A DNA stretch of 64,000 nt from Nonlabens xiamenensis (lineage in GTDB: Bacteria; Bacteroidota; Bacteroidia; Flavobacteriales; Flavobacteriaceae). The translations under genes were made by a program, and so were the position numbers. Where the stretch lies: NCBI RefSeq assembly GCF_003865345.1, contig NZ_RMVE01000006.1, forward strand, positions 124,001 through 188,000, in the 5' to 3' direction. The notes under the pieces were generated by a model, which ran no database searches, was not told the DNA's origin, and was given only the letters and a program-made list of their open reading frames with translations. This document shows, piece by piece, positions 1 to 5,522 of this stretch. Position 1 is the first letter of the stretch. The number at the start of each line of letters is the position of its first letter.

Positions 1-159
1 ATTGTTGATAATGATCGACGTGATGAAACTAATACCAGAGTCAAGAGAAAAATCGATAAGTTATTTCCTAAAGGTAAATCATGGGAGTTGAGTGAAGAAG
101 AGGAAAGTATAATTACAACATACATTGAAGACGTCGGTCATGTAGAGTGTGACATTTAA
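1..159 (+). CDS. C-terminal end of an unidentified protein (5' truncated)
   Basis: An open frame enters from the left edge in frame 1 and ends with TAA at 157-159, giving 52 residues. The tail is charged (two KRK/EEEE-like patches) and ends in GHVECDI. There is no start codon in the window, so the gene begins upstream. I do not recognise the family. The next gene starts 69 bases later behind its own promoter, so this is probably the last gene of the preceding unit. Confidence 0.6.
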   Translation: MVDNDRRDETNTRVKRKIDKLFPKGKSWELSEEEESIITTYIEDVGHVECDI

Positions 160-176
160 ACTATTGTCATATACTA

Positions 177-205
177 TTGCATTTTGACCACTCATGCCCT
201 ATAAT
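177..205 (+). promoter_or_regulatory. sigma70-type promoter
   Basis: TTGCAT (177-182) and TATAAT (200-205) are separated by 17 bases. The start codon at 229 lies 23 bases after the -10. The leader is short, A/C-rich and has no Shine-Dalgarno. Unlike the six modules further right, it has no CACTACCG box. Confidence 0.55.
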
Positions 206-228
206 GGTATGTAATCACACACAAACAC

Positions 229-549
229 ATGGAAGACCAACTAGCGATCATCAACTCACACCTTGATCTAAACGTCTCAACATATAGTGAGCATGTTTAT
301 GTATCCGAGGATTATGTAGAGAATGACCACGGTATCCAGTTAAGTGCATTTACCATTACTGAAGATCTTAGTGGTGAGCATGTTGGTGATTATAATGCTT
401 ACAAGTATAGAGTAAATGCTCGTAAGCAATTAGATAATGGTGTATTCATCTACACTAAGATAGGTGGATATGATACTGTTTGCGAGTGTAAGGAGTTTAT
501 TGAAAAATATATTAATGAAGCAATCACTCAAACAATCTTAGCATCATGA
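229..549 (+). CDS. hypothetical protein, 106 aa
   Basis: This soluble, acidic protein of 106 residues has no visible membrane segment. It is rich in Tyr, Asp and Glu, and ends with a helix-like stretch containing CECKEFIEKYINEA. I do not recognise a family. The start is the ATG 23 bases after a TATAAT hexamer, with a CA-rich leader. The stop TGA overlaps the next start as ATGA at 546-549, so the two are probably co-translated. Small genes of this type are usual in early regions of T4-like marine phages, where they often modify the host, but no specific role can be inferred. Confidence 0.7.
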   Translation: MEDQLAIINSHLDLNVSTYSEHVYVSEDYVENDHGIQLSAFTITEDLSGEHVGDYNAYKYRVNARKQLDNGVFIYTKIGGYDTVCECKEFIEKYINEAITQTILAS

Positions 550-683
550 GAATCATTTTAATCTCATTCATACTTTTATTTGCCACACACATAGGAATCA
601 ATGCAATCCAAAAAATCAACACAATCCAAGATCAAAAGATTGACCAATTATGCTCAATCGATAAAGCATACTGTAAACGATAA
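546..683 (+). CDS. small membrane-anchored or secreted protein, 45 aa
   Basis: ATG at 546 overlaps the preceding stop (ATGA). The 45-residue product starts with a hydrophobic segment (IILISFILLFATHIGI, about residues 3-18) that could be a membrane anchor or signal sequence. A polar, Gln-rich stretch follows, and the tail holds two Cys (LCSIDKAYCKR). The tight start/stop overlap supports translation. Another open frame (601-750) overlaps its last 83 bases in a different phase, so one of the two could be spurious. Its role is unknown. Confidence 0.5.
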   Translation: MRIILISFILLFATHIGINAIQKINTIQDQKIDQLCSIDKAYCKR

Positions 684-750
684 TTATATCGATGCAGTAA
701 TTAATGGTAATCCTTACCTATGTAAAAGAGAAAGTCTATTGTCAGAGTGA
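601..750 (+). CDS. small protein, 49 aa, overlapping the previous gene out of frame
   Basis: This 49-codon frame starts at ATG 601 inside the preceding small gene and ends with TGA at 748-750. The product is basic at the N-terminus and has a normal-looking C-terminal half (DAVINGNPYLCKRESLLSE). The main support is that its TGA forms part of the left arm of the intergenic hairpin. The stops at 2921, 3742 and 4216 sit in the same place in three other hairpin modules. No SD is evident. It may be translated by reinitiation. Its function is unknown. Confidence 0.4.
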   Translation: MQSKKSTQSKIKRLTNYAQSIKHTVNDNYIDAVINGNPYLCKRESLLSE

Positions 751-804
751 CAGTTTAATTAGTGGCACATGGTAACACACTACCGTGTGCTTTTTTGTTA
801 TTAT
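747..804 (+). promoter_or_regulatory. hairpin-box-promoter module, copy 1
   Basis: The hairpin is GTGACA (747-752) with TGGCAC (762-767), carrying one mismatch. The box CACTACCG is at 778-785 and TATTAT at 799-804, leaving 13 bases between them. In this copy the box also forms a small stem, CACAC-TACC-GTGTG (776-789), followed by six T (791-796), which reads as an intrinsic terminator for upstream genes. The start at 826 is 21 bases after the -10. Confidence 0.65.
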
Positions 805-825
805 ATTAATAGTTAAACAAATCAC

Positions 826-1086
826 ATGCACAACTTCAAAGAATTTCTTGACTATTGTGAATCATTCTATTCACCTGAGCATCCTGACTGTTTATATCCT
901 ATCGATGGATTAACAAGACAAGAGTTAGCACTTGCAACTCTCAACGTTTTAGATTTATGTGAAGAAGGCACTCATGTAACATGGGGTGGTGGTGATAGTC
1001 TAGACCGTGAGAGAGTGAGAGATCAGGTTATCGAAGCAAGAGCAGTTGCTTACAACAATGCACTCAACATCATAGGAGTTAAGTAA
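826..1086 (+). CDS. hypothetical protein, 86 aa
   Basis: This 86-residue soluble protein is first in a probable operon (826-2921) behind module copy 1. It has an N-terminal helix-like segment (FKEFLDYCESFY), a HPDCLYP stretch, a TWGGGDS segment and a C-terminal helix (REVIEARA-like). It resembles the many short uncharacterised proteins of cyanomyovirus early regions, but I cannot name a family with a function. The start ATG follows a short leader without SD. The next gene begins one base after its stop. Confidence 0.7.
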   Translation: MHNFKEFLDYCESFYSPEHPDCLYPIDGLTRQELALATLNVLDLCEEGTHVTWGGGDSLDRERVRDQVIEARAVAYNNALNIIGVK

Positions 1087-1087
1087 C

Positions 1088-1252
1088 ATGAATGATAATC
1101 AAATCAACTGGTTAAGTGACATTTATGTGCAGTATTGCACAGATCACAATCTACCTATGTTAAGTGCTGATGAGCAAGATTTAGCATCAATGTCAGTTGC
1201 AAATCGTGACTGGATTACAACATTTATTTCAATCTGGGAGGGATTATCATGA
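1088..1252 (+). CDS. hypothetical protein, 54 aa
   Basis: An open frame runs from ATG 1088 to TGA 1250-1252 and encodes 54 residues. It is acidic and polar, with a Trp near each end (NWLSDIYVQYC, RDWITTFISIWEGLS). It starts one base after the previous stop and its own stop overlaps the next start (ATGA at 1249-1252). This fits a co-translated member of the 826-2921 operon. Family and function are unknown. Confidence 0.6.
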   Translation: MNDNQINWLSDIYVQYCTDHNLPMLSADEQDLASMSVANRDWITTFISIWEGLS

Positions 1253-1521
1253 CTGTAAAAACTGGTGATTTACAAGAGATCAAAGAGGAGTATGTAGAGT
1301 ATATTATCACAACTATGAGTAACGAAGAATTGCTCTCACTTGCTAGAAATCAAGTTAACAATGAAATTGAATCACTTGACAGTAAGCAATTTAAAAAATA
1401 CACATTTGATAATTGTGATGAATACATCTATGAAGATCTCAAGGCATATGTAGAGGAAGATGACCCCTCTAAAGCATATCAATTAATGCTAGAGATTATT
1501 GACGATAGGGAGTTAGCATAA
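1249..1521 (+). CDS. hypothetical acidic protein, 90 aa
   Basis: The 90-residue product is highly acidic and mostly helical in appearance. It contains EYVEYIITTMSNEELLSLARNQ near the N-terminus and a YEDLKAYVEEDDP segment. A good Shine-Dalgarno (GGAGG within GGGAGGG) lies before the ATG, unlike many neighbours. It overlaps the previous gene by ATGA and the next by TAATG. The general pattern resembles small acidic proteins common in cyanophage early regions. No catalytic motif is seen. Confidence 0.7.
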   Translation: MTVKTGDLQEIKEEYVEYIITTMSNEELLSLARNQVNNEIESLDSKQFKKYTFDNCDEYIYEDLKAYVEEDDPSKAYQLMLEIIDDRELA

Positions 1522-1733
1522 TGTATAACTCAGTCAAACACATATCTATAGGTGATATTGTATCATACAAGAATAAAACCTATACTGTATTAATCAACTA
1601 TATTAAGGATGATACAGACAGAAAAGGATTTACACCTACTGAAAACTGGACAGTTTTAATTGATGATAATGGAGATCGTAAAACTGTTTACAACTATCAA
1701 GAATTAAAACTTATTCAATCAATCGCATGTTAA
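1521..1733 (+). CDS. hypothetical protein, 70 aa
   Basis: This 70-residue protein has alternating hydrophobic and polar residues (SIGDIVSYKNKTYTVLINYI, NWTVLIDDNGDRKTVYNYQEL) that suggest a small all-beta, SH3-like barrel. That is a guess from pattern only. It starts in a TAATG overlap with the previous gene, and its 3' end overlaps the start of a 24-codon membrane peptide frame (1727). No specific function is evident. Confidence 0.65.
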   Translation: MYNSVKHISIGDIVSYKNKTYTVLINYIKDDTDRKGFTPTENWTVLIDDNGDRKTVYNYQELKLIQSIAC

Positions 1734-1801
1734 TTATTACTATAATAGTCATAATCTTTATACTCTTATTAATGCTCAACTTTTACAACCCGCACCACTA
1801 A
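1727..1801 (+). CDS. 24-residue single-span membrane peptide
   Basis: ATG at 1727 overlaps the end of the previous gene (ATGTTAA), and the stop TAA (1799-1801) overlaps the next start as TAATG. The product is 24 residues: an almost uninterrupted run of Ile, Leu, Val, Phe and Met (residues 2-19) followed by NFYNPHH. It is long enough for one transmembrane helix. The stop/start overlaps at both ends, identical in style to the other junctions of this operon, are the main evidence that it is real. Its function is unknown. Confidence 0.5.
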   Translation: MLIITIIVIIFILLLMLNFYNPHH

Positions 1802-2013
1802 TGAAAGAAATTACTTACTGTTTCAAAATTCAAACTGGCAAAGATGCAGAGATCAATCCGTATCACTTAGCAGAAGAGATACAGGCATATCTTGATAGTC
1901 ACGCATCTTATTATAATAGTGCTAAGGATGTATATGAAACACCTAGAGTAATAGGTTATAATGTTAAACTAGATGAATTCACACCTACAGGTTTTCCAAA
2001 GTTATCAGAATGA
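1801..2013 (+). CDS. hypothetical protein, 70 aa
   Basis: This 70-residue soluble protein carries a NPYHLAEEIQAYLDSHASYYNSAKDVYETPRV segment that looks helical, flanked by beta-like ends. It is joined to its neighbours by TAATG at the start and ATGA at the stop (2010-2013), immediately before the methyltransferase. No family is recognised. The position suggests only co-expression with the methyltransferase. Confidence 0.65.
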   Translation: MKEITYCFKIQTGKDAEINPYHLAEEIQAYLDSHASYYNSAKDVYETPRVIGYNVKLDEFTPTGFPKLSE

Positions 2014-2921
2014 GAAACAAAATATATTATGGTGATGTTAGAGAAACATTGCCACAATTATGGCAATATAAGGCACAAATGTGTGTGACTAGTCCACCCT
2101 ATTATGGACTAAGGGATTATGGTGGGGAAGATAAACAAGTAGGTCAGGAAGAAACACCAGAGGAATATATTAATAATATGGTGGAGATCTTTCGCTTAGT
2201 GAGAGATAACTTACAGGATGATGGCACATTATGGTTGAATATTGGGGATAGTTATTATAATTATAGACCAGGAAAAGGTCAGTCATATCCTAAACAGTCA
2301 GTAAGTAAGACTAAACAAGATTTGCCTGATAAATGTAATAAACGTGGTAATAAGTTAGAAGGATTAAAAGAAAAGGATTTAATCGGTATTCCGTGGATGT
2401 TAGCGTTTGCATTACGTCAGGATGGATGGTATCTAAGGCAAGATATTATTTGGCATAAACCTAACCCGATGCCCGAATCCGTGAGAGATAGATGCACTAA
2501 AGCACATGAGTATATTTTTCTATTCTCAAAGAGTAAGAAATACTTCTATGATAATGAAGCAATTAAAGAGGATGCTAAGGACTGGGGCACTAGAGATAGG
2601 ACTAAAGGAAAGTATCACAATAAAGGCACAGGATTACAACCCCATACTGGACTATCAAAGAGTTATCCAAAGAAAAATAAACGTAGTGTATGGTCAGTAA
2701 CTAATAAACCATATAAAGGAAGTCATTTTGCAGTATTTCCACCTGACTTAATACAACCGTGCATATTAGCAGGGAGTAGAGTAGGCGATCTAATACTTGA
2801 CCCATTTATGGGTAGTGGCACCACGGCAATGGTTAGTAAGCAATTAGGACGTGATTATATTGGATGTGAGTTACATTCTGAATATAAGGAGTTAATCGAC
2901 AAACGTATTAATAGTGTGTGA
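2010..2921 (+). CDS. DNA methyltransferase, beta-class (N4-cytosine or N6-adenine)
   Basis: This 303-residue protein transfers a methyl group from S-adenosylmethionine to an exocyclic amino group in DNA. The catalytic motif TSPPY is at residues 27-31, near the N-terminus. The AdoMet-binding motif DPFMGSGTT is at 264-272, near the C-terminus. The order catalytic motif, variable target-recognition region, FxGxG defines the beta class. A TSPPY motif is more often found in N4-cytosine enzymes, but adenine cannot be excluded. The middle (about 80-230) is Lys/Tyr-rich and is the likely target-recognition part. No restriction endonuclease gene is adjacent, so it looks like an orphan enzyme that protects phage DNA or marks it for regulation. 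It is last in the 826-2921 operon, and its TGA lies in the left arm of the following hairpin. Confidence 0.9.
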   Translation: MRNKIYYGDVRETLPQLWQYKAQMCVTSPPYYGLRDYGGEDKQVGQEETPEEYINNMVEIFRLVRDNLQDDGTLWLNIGDSYYNYRPGKGQSYPKQSVSKTKQDLPDKCNKRGNKLEGLKEKDLIGIPWMLAFALRQDGWYLRQDIIWHKPNPMPESVRDRCTKAHEYIFLFSKSKKYFYDNEAIKEDAKDWGTRDRTKGKYHNKGTGLQPHTGLSKSYPKKNKRSVWSVTNKPYKGSHFAVFPPDLIQPCILAGSRVGDLILDPFMGSGTTAMVSKQLGRDYIGCELHSEYKELIDKRINSV

Positions 2922-2975
2922 CAGTTGGATTAGTGTCACATACATGTGCACTACTGTATGAAAATGAGTTATATT
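2917..2975 (+). promoter_or_regulatory. hairpin-box-promoter module, copy 2
   Basis: A perfect 7-bp hairpin pairs TGTGACA (2917-2923) with TGTCACA (2934-2940). The box is CACTACTG (2949-2956) and the -10 is TATATT (2970-2975), 13 bases later. The methyltransferase stop (2919-2921) is within the left arm. Unlike the other copies, the next start codon is 81 bases away, and the leader contains an inverted repeat. Confidence 0.65.
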
Positions 2976-2981
2976 AAATAC

Positions 2982-3034
2982 ATCAAGGTTAATGCTTACA
3001 TTCACAAGTGCTAAGGGATACCTTTAACCTTGAT
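2982..3034 (+). promoter_or_regulatory. 11-bp inverted repeat in a 5' leader, enclosing an 11-codon frame
   Basis: ATCAAGGTTAA (2982-2992) and its perfect reverse complement TTAACCTTGAT (3024-3034) are separated by 31 bases. The -10 of module copy 2 ends at 2975, so transcription should start near 2982 and the stem would form at the very 5' end of the mRNA. A short frame, MLTFTSAKGYL, starts at ATG 2992 on the edge of the left arm and stops with TAA 3025-3027 inside the right arm. The start codon of the main gene is 3057. The layout suggests a structured leader or attenuator, or a protein-binding operator. Confidence 0.5.
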
Positions 3035-3056
3035 CCAAAATTTACAACTCAGGATC

Positions 3057-3464
3057 ATGGACATTTATCAGACAAGAGTATTACAGGCAATCAAGCAAAG
3101 AGAAAGCACATCATTAAAGAATAATGTAATGGTGCATAACTCATACCAAACTGGTAACCAATTCACTAGTAATATATTTGTTGATGATCAGCACATTGCA
3201 ACAGTTTACTATACTCACGATATAGACGATTTAAACTTTAATAGCAATGGTGGGACATTGACATATAATAATTTTGATCACAGCAATGGCGATTTTATTG
3301 ATGCTATCCGTAACGATTCATGGGATATAGATGAAATCGTATTCAATGAGAGAGCGATCGCTAGATGCCTAGGCACAAATGCAGTAAGATATAGAAACTT
3401 CATCACTAGACAATTTGGTGAGCAAACTAAGATAGTTAGAGAATTCTACGAGGTGAGAAAGTAA
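3057..3464 (+). CDS. hypothetical protein, 135 aa
   Basis: I start this gene at ATG 3057, preceded by AGGA, rather than at an upstream in-frame TTG at 3030, because the upstream part lies in the leader inverted repeat. The 135-residue product has a helical start (DIYQTRVLQAIKQRE), a beta-like centre with QHIATVYY, and a basic C-terminal helix (RYRNFITRQFGEQTKIVREFYEVRK). The HIATV segment also occurs in the protein at 5561-5881, which has a similar layout, so the two may be distant paralogues. No function is known. The stop overlaps the next start (TAATG). Confidence 0.7.
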   Translation: MDIYQTRVLQAIKQRESTSLKNNVMVHNSYQTGNQFTSNIFVDDQHIATVYYTHDIDDLNFNSNGGTLTYNNFDHSNGDFIDAIRNDSWDIDEIVFNERAIARCLGTNAVRYRNFITRQFGEQTKIVREFYEVRK

Positions 3465-3742
3465 TGCCTACTAGAATACCACTAAGGGAAAAACATAACT
3501 ATTCCCCAACACCATATGGATTTTTCAATAGCGAAGCATTCGGTATGTGTTTTTGGTTAGATAGCGATGGAGATTTTCGCTATGCACCACAATTTAAGAA
3601 TGGGCAACCAGATTTGAATGGAGTGGGATATGTTGGAGAGTGGGATGACTTCAGCGATGTTGATATGTTTGAATTGTTTAAAATACATGAGGGACTAATT
3701 GACTTTAAGCACAAAGTGCAAGAAGAATACCCAGATATGTGA
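3464..3742 (+). CDS. hypothetical protein, 92 aa
   Basis: This 92-residue acidic protein has a GMCFWLDSDGDFRYAPQF segment, followed by GVGYVGEWDDFSD, and a C-terminal helix. It resembles short uncharacterised cyanophage proteins with a WLDSDGD motif, but I know no function. It overlaps the previous gene by TAATG, and its TGA (3740-3742) lies inside the left arm of module copy 3. Confidence 0.7.
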   Translation: MPTRIPLREKHNYSPTPYGFFNSEAFGMCFWLDSDGDFRYAPQFKNGQPDLNGVGYVGEWDDFSDVDMFELFKIHEGLIDFKHKVQEEYPDM

Positions 3743-3796
3743 CAGTTGTATTAGTGTCACATATAAATGCACTACCGTGTTTTTATTGACTATAAT
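3735..3796 (+). promoter_or_regulatory. hairpin-box-promoter module, copy 3
   Basis: This copy has the longest stem: a perfect 10 bp between ATATGTGACA (3735-3744) and TGTCACATAT (3755-3764), with a 10-base loop. The box CACTACCG is at 3770-3777 and TATAAT at 3791-3796, with 13 bases between them. The box and following bases (CAC-TACC-GTG then TTTTT) could also work as a weak terminator. The start codon at 3822 is 25 bases after the -10. Confidence 0.7.
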
Positions 3797-3821
3797 ATGA
3801 ATATAATTAATCAATCAACTC

Positions 3822-3995
3822 ATGGATTACACAGCAAACGAGATCTCACTACTTGATCTAATCAAAGACATTCACAACACATTTTACTATGTTGGCGAAG
3901 AGAATGACAACATCGATGACATTGATCTAAAAACACTTGATGAGATAGTTGCTAGATTCAAGAGACAAGTATATTGCAATCAGTTACCAGAGTAA
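3822..3995 (+). CDS. hypothetical acidic protein, 57 aa
   Basis: An open frame runs from ATG 3822 to TAA 3993-3995 and encodes 57 residues. It looks helical, starting DYTANEISLLDLIKDIHNTFYYVG and ending DEIVARFKRQVYCNQLPE. The start is 25 bases after the TATAAT of module copy 3, in an A/T- and C-rich leader without SD, just like the other module-driven genes. No family is recognised. Confidence 0.6.
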   Translation: MDYTANEISLLDLIKDIHNTFYYVGEENDNIDDIDLKTLDEIVARFKRQVYCNQLPE

Positions 3996-4015
3996 ACCAT
4001 TATCATTTTATTATC

Positions 4016-4216
4016 ATGAATCAATTCTTATACACTATCGAAACCCCTAACGGATTAGATGGGGATGTTTACACTTCAGACTTAGAGAAAGCAGAAAATT
4101 CTTGTATCGAATGGGGTGAAGAGTATGGTTACTCATGTGTGAGAGAAAACTCTACTGGTGAAATCATATTTGACTATGGTGATATTTTTGACATGGTAGA
4201 GCAAGGCATTGTGTGA
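4016..4216 (+). CDS. hypothetical protein, 66 aa
   Basis: I use ATG 4016. An in-frame ATG at 3974 would overlap the previous gene and add 14 unlikely residues. The 66-residue product is acidic (NQFLYTIETPNGLDGDVYTSDLEKAENSCIEWGEE), probably a small alpha/beta fold. The stop TGA (4214-4216) is in the left arm of module copy 4. It is 20 bases after the previous gene and probably shares its transcript. Function is unknown. Confidence 0.65.
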   Translation: MNQFLYTIETPNGLDGDVYTSDLEKAENSCIEWGEEYGYSCVRENSTGEIIFDYGDIFDMVEQGIV

Positions 4217-4270
4217 CAGTTGGATTAGTGTCACACATGAATACACTACCGCACATTTACCCATTATAAT
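4210..4270 (+). promoter_or_regulatory. hairpin-box-promoter module, copy 4
   Basis: A perfect 9-bp stem pairs TGTGTGACA (4210-4218) with TGTCACACA (4229-4237). The box CACTACCG is at 4244-4251 and TATAAT at 4265-4270, 13 bases apart. The next start is 4294, 23 bases after the -10. The upstream gene's TGA is in the left arm. Confidence 0.7.
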
Positions 4271-4293
4271 AATAGTATAGACAACAAACAAAC

Positions 4294-4767
4294 ATGACTC
4301 AAACAAAAGTAATCGGCGAATCAGTCAAGCAAACAAACAAGACTTTCATCAAGCACTACACAGAAGGTTATTGTGATGCACTTACTGAGAATCTAAAACT
4401 TTATACTATTGACATGTATAACAGACCAACATTCGGCGGTGAGTTGAGATCTACACCATCACAGTATCAACTTGACAGACTTGCAGAAATCGAAAATGGC
4501 ACAGCAAAGTTAGACATTTTCAGAGCAATCGAAGGTAAGAAGTATTTCAAAGTTGTTTCATGTGAGTGGGATGAAAAGAGACAAGAGTATAGAGATCGCT
4601 CAGTCGTTACTTTCATCGATAAAAATACTGGTGACGTGTATAAAGCAGCATCATGGAAATCACCTGCTAAGCATGTAAGATACACTTTTCAGAATCCTGA
4701 GCACATCAAAATTCTACTTGACCCTAAGAAAGTTGACTGGGCAGGCGGTCACCTCTACATGAGGTAA
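4294..4767 (+). CDS. hypothetical protein, 157 aa
   Basis: This 157-residue protein sits alone behind module copy 4. Visible parts are a polar N-terminus, a central YQLDRLAEIENGTAKLDIFRAIEG segment and a conserved-looking C-terminal half (VVTFIDKNTGDVYKAASWKSPAKHVRYTF). I believe this C-terminal pattern is common in marine T4-like phages without an assigned function. It has no membrane segment or catalytic motif. The leader before ATG 4294 is A/C-rich and lacks SD. Confidence 0.75.
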   Translation: MTQTKVIGESVKQTNKTFIKHYTEGYCDALTENLKLYTIDMYNRPTFGGELRSTPSQYQLDRLAEIENGTAKLDIFRAIEGKKYFKVVSCEWDEKRQEYRDRSVVTFIDKNTGDVYKAASWKSPAKHVRYTFQNPEHIKILLDPKKVDWAGGHLYMR

Positions 4768-4779
4768 GTCAACCGATCT

Positions 4780-4838
4780 TGTGCCACTTTCATTAGTGGC
4801 ACATAATCCTACACTACCACACTTTAATCCTTTATAAT
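4780..4838 (+). promoter_or_regulatory. hairpin-box-promoter module, copy 5 (compensatory stem)
   Basis: A perfect 9-bp stem pairs TGTGCCACT (4780-4788) with AGTGGCACA (4795-4803). Compared with copies 2-4, the A-T pair of GTGACA/TGTCAC is replaced by C-G in both arms, a compensatory change. The box is CACTACCA (4812-4819) and TATAAT is 4833-4838, again 13 bases apart. The start codon at 4860 is 21 bases after the -10. The upstream stop is 13 bases before the hairpin. Confidence 0.7.
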
Positions 4839-4859
4839 ATTACTAACGACACAAATCAC

Positions 4860-5057
4860 ATGGCACTTTCAAGAAACATGACTAAAAAGCAAGTTGTTGC
4901 TATCTTCCGTGAAGCATGGAGACAAGAGACACTAGGCACACAATGGTGGGGTGATGCTATCGCTAAACGTGAAGCATTTAATGATTACGTCGATTCACTT
5001 AATAAAGAGGGACGTGTAACTGACTGGCAGGCATATAACTGGTCAAACCCATTCTAA
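4860..5057 (+). CDS. hypothetical protein, 65 aa
   Basis: This basic 65-residue protein reads SRNMTKKQVVAIFREAWRQE at the N-terminus and AKREAFNDYVDSLNKEGRVTDWQAYNWSNPF at the C-terminus. The Trp-rich end and NYVDSL/AYNW pattern look like a small protein family that recurs in cyanomyoviruses. Its function is unknown. The gene is first in a module-5-driven unit with 5073 and 5222. Its stop TAA overlaps the strong SD (AAGGAGG, 5056-5062) of the next gene. Confidence 0.75.
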   Translation: MALSRNMTKKQVVAIFREAWRQETLGTQWWGDAIAKREAFNDYVDSLNKEGRVTDWQAYNWSNPF

Positions 5058-5072
5058 GGAGGATTTTAAACA

Positions 5073-5225
5073 ATGTCATTTGCAGCAAACACAGATCTAA
5101 TCGAAGCACTCTTTGAGGAAGCAATCGCAGAGCAAGAGAGAGCACATCCAAATCTATCAATCAGAGAGATAGAATCAAGAGCGGAATCAATCGCTAAATC
5201 ACGTTTTTGGGACATGGCACAATGA
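5073..5225 (+). CDS. hypothetical helical protein, 50 aa
   Basis: ATG 5073 follows one of the best Shine-Dalgarno sequences in the early region (AAGGAGG at 5056-5062, 10 bases upstream). The 50-residue product looks like two acidic helices (DLIEALFEEAIAEQERAH and IREIESRAESIAKSRFWDMAQ). The stop overlaps the next start (ATGA, 5222-5225). No family is recognised. Confidence 0.65.
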   Translation: MSFAANTDLIEALFEEAIAEQERAHPNLSIREIESRAESIAKSRFWDMAQ

Positions 5226-5359
5226 GCACTATTAAATTGTCTTTTGATGAGCAATATGAAATCATCAAATTATATGATATCCTTAGGGATATGGATTTTG
5301 AGTTAACTGACTTGCAAAGATCAGTATTTGACAAGATACAGGAATCCAAGTATAATTAA
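5222..5359 (+). CDS. hypothetical protein, 45 aa
   Basis: This 45-residue acidic, helical-looking protein (DEQYEIIKLYDILRDMDFELTDLQRSVFDKIQ) starts at ATG 5222 in an ATGA overlap and ends with TAA 5357-5359. Its last ten codons contain a perfect consensus promoter (5328-5356) for the next gene. Its role is unknown. Confidence 0.6.
   Translation: MSTIKLSFDEQYEIIKLYDILRDMDFELTDLQRSVFDKIQESKYN
5328..5356 (+). promoter_or_regulatory. perfect consensus sigma70 promoter
   Basis: TTGACA (5328-5333), a 17-base spacer and TATAAT (5351-5356) match the bacterial sigma70 consensus at every position. The promoter is inside the 3' end of the 5222-5359 gene. The expected transcription start, about 7 bases past the -10, falls at or next to ATG 5364, so the following gene would have a leaderless mRNA. 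It is the strongest promoter by sequence in the window. Confidence 0.75.
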
Positions 5360-5363
5360 TAAC

Positions 5364-5522
5364 ATGGAAGACATTTTCACAGACATTTTTGAATCCCTTG
5401 ATCAGTTGACTGTAGTCACCTATCCCGACGGATTTAAACCCTACCAAATTCCGCAACCATCCGCACCTACCGTTGTGCCATTTGCGGAAGTGGCACACAT
5501 CCGCACACTACCGTCGGATTAA
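5364..5522 (+). CDS. hypothetical protein, 52 aa, possibly leaderless
   Basis: The frame from ATG 5364 to TAA 5520-5522 encodes 52 residues, acidic at the N-terminus (EDIFTDIFESLDQL) and Pro/Val-rich later. Its last 16 or so codons run through the hairpin and CACTACCG box of module copy 6, so the DNA is doing two jobs there. ATG 5364 is only 8 bases after a perfect -10 hexamer. The more GC-rich 3' part differs from its neighbours. Its function is unknown, and it may be a short early protein or a largely regulatory transcript. Confidence 0.5.
   Translation: MEDIFTDIFESLDQLTVVTYPDGFKPYQIPQPSAPTVVPFAEVAHIRTLPSD

Noticed and set aside
704-775. 23-codon frame running into module copy 1
   Set aside because: No SD and no conserved features. 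The 601-750 frame explains the region better.
1741-1746. TATAAT hexamer inside the 24-codon peptide gene
   Set aside because: No -35 at 15-19 bases, no CACTACCG box, and the position is inside a tightly overlapping operon. Chance is likely in AT-rich DNA.
3030-3056. TTG start adding nine residues to the 3057 gene
   Set aside because: It lies in the right arm of the leader inverted repeat. The ATG at 3057 has an AGGA upstream.
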